This document shows positions 31,523 to 39,970 of a stretch of DNA of 40,370 nt, in pieces. The notes below the pieces were generated by a model, which was not told the DNA's origin, made no database searches, and saw nothing but the letters and a program-made list of their open reading frames with translations. Positions within the stretch are counted from its first letter, which is position 1. Every line of letters begins with the position of its first letter. The DNA comes from Lysobacter sp. A03 (GTDB lineage Bacteria > Pseudomonadota > Gammaproteobacteria > Xanthomonadales > Xanthomonadaceae), in assembly GCF_000855665.1 (NCBI RefSeq), contig NZ_JXSS01000022.1:1-40370 (forward strand), in the 5' to 3' direction. Position numbers and translations under genes: made by a program.

Positions 31523-32491
31523 ATGAGCACAAGCGTCCTGACCAACGCCGGCGTCCTTGCGCGCGACAACGCCGACGCCCGCAATGACCGCTGGTTCCGC
31601 TACGCGCTGGCCGCAGCCGTCGCGCTGGTGCTGTTGCTGCTGGCCGGCGCCGCCCTGTCCATGCTCTGGGGCGGCCGCGCGGTGTTGCAGGCGAGCGGCC
31701 TGGACTTCTTCTTCTCCGCCGACTGGAATCCGGTCCAGGGCCGTTACGGGGCGCTGGTCCCGATATTCGGCACGCTGGTCACCGCCGCCATCGCGATGCT
31801 GCTGGCGGTGCCGCTGAGCTTCGGTATCGCCTTCCACCTCACCGAAGTCGCGCCGCGCTGGCTGCGCGGCCCGGTCGGCACCGCGATCGAGCTGCTGGCC
31901 GGCATCCCTTCCATCATCTACGGCCTGTGGGGATTGTTCGTGCTGGTGCCGGTGATGACCCGCCATGTCACGCCGTGGGCCAACGACCACCTCGGCCCGC
32001 TGCCGGTGATCGGTCCCTTGTTCCAGGGGCCGCCGATCGGCATCGGCATGCTCACCGCCGGGATCGTGCTGGCGATCATGGTGGTGCCCTTCATCAGCTC
32101 GGTGATGCGCGAGGTCTTCCTGACCGTGCCGACGCGGCTGAAGGAATCGGCCTACGCGCTGGGTTCGACCAAGTGGGAAGTCAGCTGGAACATCGTGCTG
32201 CCCTACACCCGTTCGGCGGTGATCGGCGGCATCTTCCTGGGCCTGGGCCGGGCGCTGGGCGAGACCATGGCGGTGGCGTTCGTCATCGGCAACTCGACCC
32301 GCTTCACGGCGTCGCTGCTGGAGCCGGGCACCACCATTGCGGCGCTGATCGCCAATGATTTCGGCGAGGCCACGGGCGAGTACCGCTCCGCCCTGCTGCT
32401 GCTGGGCTTCGTGCTGTTCATCGTCACCTTTGTCGTGCTGGCACTGGCGCGCGTCATGCTCGCCCGCCTGGCCCGCCGGGAGGGCAGCTGA
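31523..32491 (+). CDS. pstC: Phosphate ABC transporter permease PstC
   Basis: 322-residue inner-membrane protein with six helices and the MetI-like permease domain. The EAA coupling loop reads LKESAYALGSTKWEVSWNIVLP (about 210-231), followed by GLGRALGETMAVAFVIGN, a typical PstC block. PIFGTLVTAAIAMLLAVPLSFG near 75 starts the domain. It forms the translocation channel with PstA. The stop overlaps the pstA ATG by one base. Confidence 0.96.
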   Translation: MSTSVLTNAGVLARDNADARNDRWFRYALAAAVALVLLLLAGAALSMLWGGRAVLQASGLDFFFSADWNPVQGRYGALVPIFGTLVTAAIAMLLAVPLSFGIAFHLTEVAPRWLRGPVGTAIELLAGIPSIIYGLWGLFVLVPVMTRHVTPWANDHLGPLPVIGPLFQGPPIGIGMLTAGIVLAIMVVPFISSVMREVFLTVPTRLKESAYALGSTKWEVSWNIVLPYTRSAVIGGIFLGLGRALGETMAVAFVIGNSTRFTASLLEPGTTIAALIANDFGEATGEYRSALLLLGFVLFIVTFVVLALARVMLARLARREGS

Positions 32492-33369
32492 TGACCACCT
32501 TGCGTAACGTCGCCGTCGCTGACGGGCTGTATCGCCGCCGCCGGATGGGCAACGTGTTGGCGCTGGTGCTGTCGAACGTGGCGACCGTGATCGGCCTGCT
32601 GTGCCTGGGCTGGATCCTGTGGACACTGCTGGCCAAAGGCATTGGCGGCATCGAGGTCGCACTGTTCACCCGCGACACGCCGCCGCCGATGACCGCGGGC
32701 GGCCTGCGCAACGCGTTCTTCGGCAGCGCCGTGATGTGCCTGATGGCCATCGCGATCGGCACCCCGCTGGGCATCGCCGCCGGCACCTGGCTGGCCGAAT
32801 ACGGCCGCGGCACCCGCATCGGCACGGTCGTGCGGTTTGTCAACGACATCCTGCTCTCCGCACCGTCGATCGTGCTGGGCCTGTTCGTCTACACGCTGGT
32901 GGTGATGCGCACCGGCGGCAATTTCTCCGCCATCGCCGGTGCCATCGCGCTGGCCTTCATCGTCGTGCCGGTGGTGCTGCGGACCACCGACGAGATGCTG
33001 CGGCTGGTCCCGGGCCAGATGCGCGAGGCGGCCCTGTCACTGGGCGTGCCGCACTGGAAGGTGGTGCTGCAGGTGATGTTCCGCTCGGCACTGCCCGGCG
33101 TCATGACCGGCATCCTGCTGGCACTGGCCCGCATCTCCGGTGAGACCGCGCCGCTGCTGTTCACCGCGTTCGGCAACCAGTACTGGAGCGCCGACCTGAC
33201 CGGTCCGATGGCCAGCGTTCCGGTGGTTATGTACCAGTACGCCAGCAGCCCGTACCAGTCCTGGCAGGACCTCGCCTGGGCCGGCGCGCTGGTCCTGACC
33301 ACCTTCGTCCTGCTGACCAGTCTGGTCGCCCGCGCCATCGTCGCCCGTCACCGGGTGCCGCATGACTGA
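32491..33369 (+). CDS. pstA: Phosphate ABC transporter permease PstA
   Basis: 292 residues with six helices. The coupling loop is [20 protein letters not shown], followed by [19 protein letters not shown], the PstA version of the motif in PstC. The N-terminus carries [10 protein letters not shown]-like basic residues before helix 1. It overlaps pstC by one base and pstB by 8 bases, so the operon is fully coupled. Confidence 0.96.
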   Translation: MTTLRNVAVADGLYRRRRMGNVLALVLSNVATVIGLLCLGWILWTLLAKGIGGIEVALFTRDTPPPMTAGGLRNAFFGSAVMCLMAIAIGTPLGIAAGTWLAEYGRGTRIGTVVRFVNDILLSAPSIVLGLFVYTLVVMRTGGNFSAIAGAIALAFIVVPVVLRTTDEMLRLVPGQMREAALSLGVPHWKVVLQVMFRSALPGVMTGILLALARISGETAPLLFTAFGNQYWSADLTGPMASVPVVMYQYASSPYQSWQDLAWAGALVLTTFVLLTSLVARAIVARHRVPHD

Positions 33370-34285
33370 CGCACCTTCCTTCCCGTTACCACCCGAGGCA
33401 CCACCGATGAACGCCACCGCCGTGCTCGACCTGCCCCGCTCTCCCGCCGTGCGTGCGCACGTGGCGCCCGGTGCGCCCGTCGATGCGCGGGCCACCCGGT
33501 CAATGCCGCCCGTTGCCGATGCCGTGCAGGCCCCGCCCAAACTCGCGGTTCGCGGGCTGGACTTCCACTACGACCGGTTCCACGCGCTCAAGGACATCAA
33601 CCTGTCGATCCCGGAGAAACAGGTCACCGCCCTCATCGGCCCGTCCGGCTGCGGCAAATCCACGCTGCTGCGCGTGTTCAACCGGATCTACGCGCTGTAT
33701 CCGAAGATGCGCGCCACCGGCCAGGTGCTGCTGGACGGCGCCGACATCCTGGATCCGCGCTACCCCCTGAACCGTCTGCGCAGCCGTGTCGGCATGGTCT
33801 TCCAGAAACCGGTGCCGTTCCCGATGACGATCTTCGAGAACGTCGCCTACGCCATCCGCCACCACGAGAAGCTCTCCAAGGCGGAGATGGCCGTGCGCGT
33901 GGAGCAGGCCCTCCACCAGGCGGCCCTGTGGGACGAGGTCAAGGACAAGCTGGGCGCCAGCGCCCTGGGCCTGTCGGGTGGGCAACAGCAGCGCCTCTGC
34001 ATCGCGCGGGCGGTTGCCCTTCGTCCGGATGTGCTGCTGCTGGACGAGCCGACCTCAGCGCTGGACCCGATCTCCACCAGCCGCATTGAGCAGCTGATCG
34101 CCGGCCTCAAGAGCGAGTTCACCATCGTCATGGTCACCCACAACATGCAGCAGGCGGCGCGCGTGTCGGACTACACCGCTTTCATGTATCTGGGCGATCT
34201 GATCGAACACGATGCGACCGAGACGATCTTCTCCAACCCCTCGCAGCGCCAGACCGAGGACTACATCACCGGCCGGTTCGGATGA
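33362..34285 (+). CDS. pstB: Phosphate import ATP-binding protein PstB, with N-terminal extension
   Basis: 307-residue ABC ATPase energising phosphate import. Walker A is GPSGCGKS (93-100), the signature [14 protein letters not shown], Walker [14 protein letters not shown], and the switch His is in [15 protein letters not shown]. The core starts at about residue 60 ([17 protein letters not shown]); before it lies a Pro/Ala/Arg-rich segment of nearly 60 residues not present in E. coli PstB (257 residues). The ATG at 33362 lies inside the end of pstA; an internal ATG at 33407 would shorten the extension by 15 residues. The stop overlaps the phoU start as ATGA. Confidence 0.96.
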   Translation: MTDAPSFPLPPEAPPMNATAVLDLPRSPAVRAHVAPGAPVDARATRSMPPVADAVQAPPKLAVRGLDFHYDRFHALKDINLSIPEKQVTALIGPSGCGKSTLLRVFNRIYALYPKMRATGQVLLDGADILDPRYPLNRLRSRVGMVFQKPVPFPMTIFENVAYAIRHHEKLSKAEMAVRVEQALHQAALWDEVKDKLGASALGLSGGQQQRLCIARAVALRPDVLLLDEPTSALDPISTSRIEQLIAGLKSEFTIVMVTHNMQQAARVSDYTAFMYLGDLIEHDATETIFSNPSQRQTEDYITGRFG

Positions 34286-35025
34286 GCACCATGACCCTGA
34301 ATGACCCCCGTTACGACGGTCCGCAGATCGCCGATGAGGAACAGCAGCGGTTGCTGGACGAAACGGTGCGGATGGGCGAGCTGGCCGCCACCCAGCTGGA
34401 GGCCGCCCTTGGCCTGCTCGGAAGCGACGACCCGGCGGCGGCGCAGCGCATCATCGCCGGCGATGCCGCCATCGACGCGCTTGAGCAGCAGATCAGCCAC
34501 GACGTGATGCGGCTCGCCCTGCACGGCCCGATGGCGCGCGACCTGCGCGGCATCCTCGCCGCGATCCGGATCACCTCCGACATCGAGCGCATCGGTGACT
34601 TCGCGGCCAACATCGCCAAGCGCTCGACCGTGATGGGGACCCCCCCGCCACTGCTGCGCATCACCGCGCTGCACGCCATCGGCACCCTGGCGGTGGATCA
34701 GCTGCGGCAGGTGCTGGCCGCCTATCGCGACCACGACGCGGCCTCGGCGCTGCGTGTGCGCGAGCGCGACGTGGCCATCGACACTGCCTACACGAGGGTG
34801 TTCGGCGACCTGCTCGAGGACATGAGGACGGACCCCTACGCGGTCCCGGCGTGCACCCATCTGCTGTTCATCGCCAAGAACCTGGAGCGCATCGGCGACC
34901 ACGCCACCAACATCGCCGAGAACGTCTGGTTCCTGGTGCATGGCGACGACCCGCTTCCCCCGCGGGAGAAGCGCGACCACAGCAGCACGCTTGGGGCGGG
35001 CAGCGCCGGCAACCCGGCGGGTTGA
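34282..35025 (+). CDS. phoU: Phosphate signalling protein PhoU
   Basis: 247 residues in two tandem PhoU helical repeats, each with the metal-binding motif: [15 protein letters not shown] near 93-107 and [22 protein letters not shown] near 198-219. PhoU links the PstSCAB transporter to the PhoR kinase and represses the Pho regulon when phosphate is plentiful. The C-terminus after VHG is polar and variable. Last gene of the operon; phoB and phoR are not in this window. Confidence 0.96.
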   Translation: MSTMTLNDPRYDGPQIADEEQQRLLDETVRMGELAATQLEAALGLLGSDDPAAAQRIIAGDAAIDALEQQISHDVMRLALHGPMARDLRGILAAIRITSDIERIGDFAANIAKRSTVMGTPPPLLRITALHAIGTLAVDQLRQVLAAYRDHDAASALRVRERDVAIDTAYTRVFGDLLEDMRTDPYAVPACTHLLFIAKNLERIGDHATNIAENVWFLVHGDDPLPPREKRDHSSTLGAGSAGNPAG

Positions 35026-35109
35026 ACTTCCGTTTTCCAGACCGCAGCGGGTGGCGTCGGGACCCTGCCCGAACCGGGGCACTCGCCCGCCTCTGCTACG
35101 CTTTCCGCC

Positions 35110-35802
35110 ATGACCGACGCCGCGCCCCCCGCCTCCACGCCAGACTCCCCCGACACGCCCACGATCTCGCCGCTGGCCACGCGCTTCCGCGGCTACCTGC
35201 CGGTGGTGGTCGACGTGGAGACCGGCGGTTTTGACTGGAACCGCCACGCGCTGCTGGAAATCGCGGTCGTGCCGGTGGATATCGACGAGAACGGCCTGCT
35301 GATTCCCGGCAAGACGGCGAGCGCGCATGTCATCCCGGCGCCCGGCCTGGACATTGATCCCAAGTCGCTGGAGATCACCGGCATCGTGCTGGACCACCCG
35401 TTCCGCTTCGCCAAGGAAGAGCGCGCCGCGCTGGATCACGTGTTCGCTCCGGTGCGCGAGGCCTGCAAAAAGCACGGCTGCCAGCGGGCGATCCTGGTCG
35501 GCCACAACGCGCATTTCGACCTGAACTTCCTCAACGCCGCGGTGGCCCGGACCGGCCACAAGCGCAATCCGTTCCACCCCTTCAGCGTGTTCGACACGGT
35601 CACCCTGGCCGGCGTCGCCTACGGGCAGACGGTGCTGGCGCGCGCCGCGGCGGCGGCGGGCATCGAGTGGGACGCCAATGAGGCCCATTCGGCCGTGTAC
35701 GACACCGAACGCACGGCCGAGCTGTTCTGCCAGATCGTCAATGCGTGGCCGACGCCGATGCCCGGCGTGGCGCCACTGACGCGGGCACCCGCGTCGCGCT
35801 GA
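35110..35802 (+). CDS. rnt: Ribonuclease T
   Basis: DEDDh 3'-5' exoribonuclease that trims tRNA and other stable RNA 3' ends. The 230-residue protein carries the full active site: D35 and E37 ([10 protein letters not shown]), D137 ([11 protein letters not shown]), H193 and D198 ([12 protein letters not shown]). A 24-residue Pro/Thr-rich N-terminal extension precedes [17 protein letters not shown], and the length is otherwise as in E. coli (215). It is separated from phoU by 84 bp. Confidence 0.96.
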   Translation: MTDAAPPASTPDSPDTPTISPLATRFRGYLPVVVDVETGGFDWNRHALLEIAVVPVDIDENGLLIPGKTASAHVIPAPGLDIDPKSLEITGIVLDHPFRFAKEERAALDHVFAPVREACKKHGCQRAILVGHNAHFDLNFLNAAVARTGHKRNPFHPFSVFDTVTLAGVAYGQTVLARAAAAAGIEWDANEAHSAVYDTERTAELFCQIVNAWPTPMPGVAPLTRAPASR

Positions 35803-35814
35803 GCCGGCGTCGGT

Positions 35815-35830
35815 CCGCGGATTGCCGCGG
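35815..35830. terminator. Possible hairpin between convergent rnt and gdx
   Basis: CCGCGG, ATTG, CCGCGG: a 6-bp stem in the 33-bp space between convergent genes, followed on the plus strand by CGGGTTTA. Weak evidence for termination. Confidence 0.35.
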
Positions 35831-35835
35831 CGGGT

Positions 35836-36153
35836 TTACGGGGTGGCGAGTTTCAGGCCGATCATGCCGGCGATGATCAGGGCGACGCTGCCGATGCGCA
35901 GGGCGTTGACGGGTTCGTCAAACAGGACTACGCCGAGGATCACGGTGCCGACGGCGCCGACGCCGACCCAGATCGCATAGGCGGTGCCGACGGGCAGGTT
36001 TTTCATCGCGATACCGAGCATCCAGACGCTGATGGCCATCGCCACGAGGGTGCCGACGGTGGGCCACAGGCGGGTGAAGCCTTCGGAGTATTTGAGGCCG
36101 ATGGCCCAGGCGATTTCGAACAGGCCGGCGGTGAGGAGGAGGATCCAGTTCAT
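35836..36153 (-). CDS. gdx: SMR-family guanidinium exporter (SugE/Gdx type)
   Basis: 105-residue four-helix protein. It aligns along its whole length with E. coli SugE/Gdx: WAIGLKYSEGFTRL near 16, AMKNLPVGTAYAIWVGVGAVGT near 48-69 and LIIAGMIGLKL at the end, with the essential Glu at position 13 (LFEIAWAIG). The KYSEGFTRL and GTAYAVW-type motifs favour the guanidinium/H+ exporter subgroup over the multidrug EmrE subgroup. Dual-topology homodimers are expected. CGGAG precedes the ATG. Upstream lie a candidate half guanidine-II riboswitch and a REP-like element, then rlmB on the same strand. Confidence 0.9.
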   Translation of the reverse strand: MNWILLLTAGLFEIAWAIGLKYSEGFTRLWPTVGTLVAMAISVWMLGIAMKNLPVGTAYAIWVGVGAVGTVILGVVLFDEPVNALRIGSVALIIAGMIGLKLATP

Positions 36154-36156
36154 TAC

Positions 36157-36183
36157 TTGCTCCGAAACAATGGGGTCGTCCCC
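36157..36183 (-). promoter_or_regulatory. Candidate guanidine-II (mini-ykkC) hairpin, single
   Basis: On the minus strand GGGG-ACGA-CCCC (36172-36183) forms a 4-bp stem with an ACGR tetraloop, followed after 7 nt by the CGGAG ribosome binding site of gdx. Guanidine-II riboswitches consist of two such ACGR hairpins in front of guanidine exporter genes. Only one hairpin is found here; the REP-like repeat occupies the place where the other would be expected. Confidence 0.35.
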
Positions 36184-36297
36184 GGGTGTGAATACCCTTG
36201 GATGTGAATGTCCCCCGGCACCGATGAAGCCGGTGCCTCCTCCTTGACTTCACACCCAAGGGCATTCACACCCGCCGTTCCAGCATGGCGGTGGTTC
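36184..36297 (+). repeat. REP-like structured repeat, copy 3
   Basis: Same element as copy 1, 14.8 kb away. Outer arms 36184-36201 and 36256-36273 pair over 18 positions with one mismatch that becomes G-U on the minus (transcribed) strand; inner stem GTGAA/TTCAC (36204-36208/36249-36253) and hairpin GGCACCG/CGGTGCC (36217-36223/36231-36237). Compared with copy 1, both outer arms gain the same two bases and the inner stem changes C-G to T-A, so pairing is kept. Confidence 0.85.
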
Positions 36298-36359
36298 CGA
36301 GAGCACAAACCCGGCTGTGCGATCCGTCGGCACCGAGGTCGCGCCCAACCCTTCGCACG

Positions 36360-37121
36360 TCAGCCGGTGACGCGCTGGCGGACAGCTTCGAAGAGGGTGA
36401 CGCCGGCGGCTACGGAGACGTTGAGGCTTTCCACGCCGGCACCGCCGTCGGCGCCGGGCATGGGGATGTTGACGAGCTGGTCGCAGTTTTCGCGGGTCAG
36501 GCGGCGCAGGCCGTCGCCTTCGCCGCCGAGTACGAGGCCGACGTTGCCGCGCAGGTCCACGTTGTACAGGGAGCCTTTCGCTTCGCCGGCCAGGCCGTAC
36601 AGCCAGACGCCCTGCTTCTGCAGGTCGCGCATGGTGCGGGCCAGGTTGGTGACGGGGATCACCGCGACGCTGTCGGCGGCGCCGGCGGAGGTCTTGCGCA
36701 CGGTCGCGTTGACCTGCACGGCCTTGTCCTTGGGGAAGATCACCGCGGTCACGCCGGCGGCCGCCGCGCTGCGCAGGCAGGCGCCGAGGTTGTGGGGGTC
36801 CTGCACGCCGTCGAGGATCAGCAGCAGGGCGCGACCTTCGGCGGCGGTGACGAGGTCTTCCAGTTCGTTCTCGTCCCAGGTCTTGGCCGCTTCATAGCGG
36901 GCGACGACGCCCTGGTGGCGCAGGTTGCCGGCGACGCCGGAGAGCGCCTGCTGGTTGACCCGGCGCACGTCGATCCCGAAGCGGCGGGCGGAGCCTTCGA
37001 TCTCGGTCAGGCGCGGGTTCTTCCCGCCCGCCTCGATCAGCACCTCGCGCACGTTCTCGGCGTCGTGCTCGATCGCGGCGGCGACGGCGTTGATGCCGGC
37101 GATCCATTGTTTCTGGCTCAT
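36360..37121 (-). CDS. rlmB: 23S rRNA (guanosine-2'-O-)-methyltransferase RlmB
   Basis: SPOUT methyltransferase that modifies G2251 in the peptidyl-tRNA site loop. The 253-residue protein has the SpoU substrate-binding N-terminus (GINAVAAAIEHDAENVREVLIEAG) and the knotted catalytic domain with motif 1 DGVQDPHNLGACLRSA, motif 2 GLVLGGEGDGLRRLT and motif 3 NIPMPGADGGAGVESLNVSVAAGVTLFE. Length is close to E. coli RlmB (243). In many relatives it follows rnr; that gene is not upstream here. A -10-like TACAAT is at 37151-37156 (minus). Confidence 0.95.
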   Translation of the reverse strand: MSQKQWIAGINAVAAAIEHDAENVREVLIEAGGKNPRLTEIEGSARRFGIDVRRVNQQALSGVAGNLRHQGVVARYEAAKTWDENELEDLVTAAEGRALLLILDGVQDPHNLGACLRSAAAAGVTAVIFPKDKAVQVNATVRKTSAGAADSVAVIPVTNLARTMRDLQKQGVWLYGLAGEAKGSLYNVDLRGNVGLVLGGEGDGLRRLTRENCDQLVNIPMPGADGGAGVESLNVSVAAGVTLFEAVRQRVTG

Positions 37122-37150
37122 GGGGGTCGGGAGCGAGTGTGGGGGCGGCC

Positions 37151-37156
37151 ATTGTA
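37151..37156 (-). promoter_or_regulatory. Possible -10 element of rlmB
   Basis: TACAAT on the minus strand, 30 bp before the rlmB ATG; identical to the -10 hexamers of the tRNA-Thr and rplU promoters. No good -35 at 16-18 nt spacing. Confidence 0.35.
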
Positions 37157-37276
37157 GGCGGGCGCGTTGACGCTCGCCTCATACCGGTGAGCGGATCACG
37201 CGTGCCGATGGCCCGGCGATGCCTGCATTCGGCTTTACCGGTAGGGTTGCGGATGCACCGCGCCAGGGAATCCAAC

Positions 37277-38416
37277 ATGTACTTTCGCCTGCTCGTTCTC
37301 GCCCTGCTGTGGCCCGCCTGCATGCCTGCACAGGCCCAGCAGAAAAACCTGCGCGACCATGGCATCGCCGTCGGGGTGCTGACGCCCGGCCCGTGGAACG
37401 CGATCACCGATGTGCCGGGGGTTGCGGTCGGCCATACGACCCTGGTGCGCGGGACGGACGTGCGCACCGGGGTCACCGCGGTACTGCCGCATGCCGGCAA
37501 TATCTTCCAGGACAAGGTCCCGGCCGCGGTGTACGTGGGCAACGGCTTCGGCAAGCTGGCCGGATCGACCCAGGTCGCGGAGCTCGGCACGCTGGAGACG
37601 CCGATTATCCTGACCAACACCCTCGGCGTGCCGATCGCGGCGGACGCGCTGATCGACCACGCCTTCTCGTTTGCCGACAACGACGAGGTCGGCTCGGTCA
37701 ACCCGGTGGTGGGGGAAACCAACGACGGTTATCTCAACGACATCCGCAGCCGACATGTGACCAAGAGCGATGTTCTGGCGGCGATCAAGTCGGCAAAGGA
37801 CGGCAGCGTCGCCCAAGGCAATGTCGGCGCCGGCACCGGCACGGTCGCGTTCGGCTTCAAGGGCGGCATTGGCACGGCCTCGCGCAAGCTGCCCGGCAAT
37901 CTGGGCGGCCATACCGTGGGCGTGCTGGTGCAGACCAACTTCGGCGGCGTGCTGAGCGTGGACGGCGTGCCGATCGGCAAGGTGCTGGGCAAGCACTACC
38001 TGAGCGACGCGCTCAACGACTCGGCCGACGGCTCGTGCATGATCATCGTGGCGACCGACGCGCCGCTGGACGCCCGCAACCTGGAGCGGCTGGCCAAGCG
38101 CGCCATGCTCGGGCTGGCCCGGACCGGTGGCATCGCCTCCAACGGCAGCGGCGACTACGTAATCGCGTTCTCGGCCAACGAATCGGTGCGCGTGCCGCAC
38201 GACTCCGACAGCCCGACCCAGCAGCTGACCGTGATGCGCAACGACGCGATGTCCCCGTTGTTCATGGCCGCCATCGAAGCGACCGAAGAAGCCATCCTCA
38301 ACTCGCTGTTCCAAGCCGAAACCACGATCGGCCGTGACGGCCACGAGGTCCGCGCGCTGCCGGTCGATGAGGTACTGGGGATCATGGAGGCGCGGGGGTA
38401 TCGGGTTTTGCGTTGA
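37277..38416 (+). CDS. S58 (DmpA/BapA-type) self-processing aminopeptidase
   Basis: 379 residues with a signal peptide (MYFRLLVLALLWPACMPAQAQ), so probably periplasmic. The family phrases ITDVPGVAVGHTTL, GETNDGYLNDI, GNVGAGTGTVAFGFKGGIGTAS, VGVLVQTNFGG and GIASNGSGDYVIAFS are all present. DmpA-type enzymes are made as one chain and cut themselves between Gly and Ser; here that site is G252/S253 (ADG-SCMIIVATDAPL), and S253 would be the nucleophile of the beta chain. The second Ser lies 38 residues on, in GSGD, as in BapA. Such enzymes release N-terminal D-amino acids, beta-amino acids or L-residues from small peptides; specificity cannot be told. GGGA is 7 nt before the ATG at 37277; the frame extends upstream but without a signal peptide. 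Confidence 0.9.
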   Translation: MYFRLLVLALLWPACMPAQAQQKNLRDHGIAVGVLTPGPWNAITDVPGVAVGHTTLVRGTDVRTGVTAVLPHAGNIFQDKVPAAVYVGNGFGKLAGSTQVAELGTLETPIILTNTLGVPIAADALIDHAFSFADNDEVGSVNPVVGETNDGYLNDIRSRHVTKSDVLAAIKSAKDGSVAQGNVGAGTGTVAFGFKGGIGTASRKLPGNLGGHTVGVLVQTNFGGVLSVDGVPIGKVLGKHYLSDALNDSADGSCMIIVATDAPLDARNLERLAKRAMLGLARTGGIASNGSGDYVIAFSANESVRVPHDSDSPTQQLTVMRNDAMSPLFMAAIEATEEAILNSLFQAETTIGRDGHEVRALPVDEVLGIMEARGYRVLR

Positions 38417-38452
38417 GGGTAGCTGACCGTGCTGCCGCGGCCGATTCGCGCG

Positions 38453-39133
38453 CTACATCTCGGGTGTCGACGCCTCGATCAATCGCATCGCCTCGTCCGC
38501 ACGTCGCTTTGATTCCGCGGGATCGTCCTCGGTGGCGTTGAGCATCTTGTGTCGCGCGCGGATGGCGGGATCTATAACGTCAAGGTCTCGCCTGGACTGG
38601 GCCAGCGCGAGCTCACCCGGCTTCAACTGGCAATTGCGGCTGATGGTTTCGAGTTCGTCACCCGTGCGCGCGGTCGCATCCTGCAGATGCACGACAACCG
38701 CCAGCGTGTCGCCCAGTGGCTCCAATTGCTGGCAGATGCCGCTGATGGTCTGTTGACTGCGATACCCGCCGCCATTCACGAGCGCGAGCAGGTGATGCCG
38801 GTCAATCCACACCACGGTCCGAACGCCGGCCACCTGCCCTGCCGCTGCTCGCGCAGCTTCACGGTCAATCGGGCGACGGCTATCGGCGACTTTCATCGAG
38901 CGCATCACGTCGGAGTGAGCGGCCTGAAACTGGCCGTCCGCGGTAGCGCTGTCGCCGAGCGCGGTGGCTACTGGGATCGCGAGCAGACGTGCCGCGAGCG
39001 TTACCGGGTTGATCGGCTGCCCTGCCTGCGCTTCAACCTCCCCGTCTGTTCCGTCCTTCGGGCCACTGCACCCGCCAACTGCCAACACCAGCGAGGCGAA
39101 AAGACTGAGACGGGCAAGCTTCTGGATTGTCAT
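38453..39133 (-). CDS. Lipoprotein of unknown function
   Basis: 226 residues. Lipoprotein signal peptide with V-G-G-C22, then a polar linker (SGPKDGTDGEVEAQ). The rest has a segment IDREAARAAAGQVAGVRTVVWIDRHHLLALV (about 88-118), suggestive of a small alpha/beta domain, and a charged helical C-terminus. I recognise no family. AAGG is 9 nt before the ATG. It is 22 bp downstream of the PH-domain gene on the same strand and may be co-transcribed. It converges with the peptidase gene with a 36-bp gap and no terminator. Confidence 0.7.
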   Translation of the reverse strand: MTIQKLARLSLFASLVLAVGGCSGPKDGTDGEVEAQAGQPINPVTLAARLLAIPVATALGDSATADGQFQAAHSDVMRSMKVADSRRPIDREAARAAAGQVAGVRTVVWIDRHHLLALVNGGGYRSQQTISGICQQLEPLGDTLAVVVHLQDATARTGDELETISRNCQLKPGELALAQSRRDLDVIDPAIRARHKMLNATEDDPAESKRRADEAMRLIEASTPEM

Positions 39134-39154
39134 TGCACTTCGCCTTTCCGCCGA

Positions 39155-39532
39155 TCAACCAAGCACGTAGCTGGCCAGCACTGACTGAACCTCGTAGATG
39201 CTCAGCTTCTTGTTGAATGTCTTCTGGACCGGCGTTGCCGTGCCGGAAATCCAGATCTTCAACTCCGCGTCCAGATCGAAGCTCCCTGCGGTCTCGACGC
39301 TGAAGTGGGTGATGCTCCGGTATGGAATCGAGTGGTACTCGACCTTGCTGCCAGTCAGGCCCTGCTTGTCGACCAGCACCAAGCGCTTGTTGGTGAAAAC
39401 GAAGTAGTCGCGGATGAGTTTGTACACGTGCTCCACCACCTCGTTGGGGGCGAGCACCTGCGCGAATTCCTGCTGGATTGCCGTCGTGTCGATCTTGGAT
39501 GCGTTGCCGAGCAGTCCGTCAAACAGTCCCAT
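39155..39532 (-). CDS. PH-domain protein (bacterial PH_1 type, DUF1696-like)
   Basis: 125 residues: a short N-terminal helix (MGLFDGLLGNAS), then a bacterial PH fold with LAPNEVVEHVYKLIRDYFVFTNKRLVLVDKQGLTGSKVEYHSIPYRSI and FDLDAELKIWIS, ending in a helix. The FTNKRLVLVD and IPYRSI phrases are characteristic of the family; no biochemical function is agreed. GAAGGG is 6 nt before the ATG. A 14-codon open frame with AAGG upstream (about 39571-39613, minus) could be a leader peptide, but I cannot support it. Confidence 0.85.
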   Translation of the reverse strand: MGLFDGLLGNASKIDTTAIQQEFAQVLAPNEVVEHVYKLIRDYFVFTNKRLVLVDKQGLTGSKVEYHSIPYRSITHFSVETAGSFDLDAELKIWISGTATPVQKTFNKKLSIYEVQSVLASYVLG

Positions 39533-39639
39533 GGTTTTCCCTTCTGTGGTGTCGCAGGCGCGACCCGCGGCTTACACGGTGTCGCGAAATATGCAGTTCG
39601 ACAGCTGGTCCGGCATCACATTCGCCTTTTAAAAACCGG

Positions 39640-39876
39640 TCACACGTCCCTCGTTCGTTCAACGTCGGGCAGCGTTGGCGCCATTGCGGTCCGAGTTGCG
39701 GCCAGTTCCGCAGCAATGCGGGCAAGCTCGGCGTTGGTCTTCTTCGATTCGGCGATGATCTCGGCCAGCTTGTCCTTGGTCCCGAAAATCGCGAACGGCA
39801 GGAAGAACCACAGCACCGCGAGCACGAACGCGAAAATTGTGAATGCGAGGCCCAGGCCTCCGGTCATCATTCCCAT
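39640..39876 (-). CDS. Small one-TM protein with C-terminal coiled coil
   Basis: 78 residues: one strongly hydrophobic segment (LGLAFTIFAFVLAVLWFFLPFAIFG, about 7-31) followed by a charged helix (KDKLAEIIAESKKTNAELARIAAEL), probably a cytoplasmic coiled coil. The ATG at 39876 is used because AGGGG lies 6 nt upstream and the membrane segment starts there; a longer frame to 40023 adds unrelated residues. No function recognised. Confidence 0.65.
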   Translation of the reverse strand: MGMMTGGLGLAFTIFAFVLAVLWFFLPFAIFGTKDKLAEIIAESKKTNAELARIAAELAATRTAMAPTLPDVERTRDV

Positions 39877-39970
39877 CTCAATCCCCTTGTAGAAGTCAAA
39901 AAATCCCCAGAGCGAGTAGACCACGGATAACCGTGCGCGGCACCCGACTACGGTCGATGAGGGCCTGTTT

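Noticed and set aside
31517-32662. 381-codon frame opposite pstC
   Set aside because: His/Gln/Arg-rich antisense translation of a clearly coding membrane protein gene.
36154-36360. Guanidine-I (ykkC) or guanidine-III riboswitch before gdx
   Set aside because: The conserved elements of those classes are not seen; only the ACGR hairpin of class II is plausible.
39571-39613. 14-codon leader peptide upstream of the PH-domain gene
   Set aside because: Has a start codon and an AAGG upstream but no regulatory codon run or terminator/antiterminator structure.
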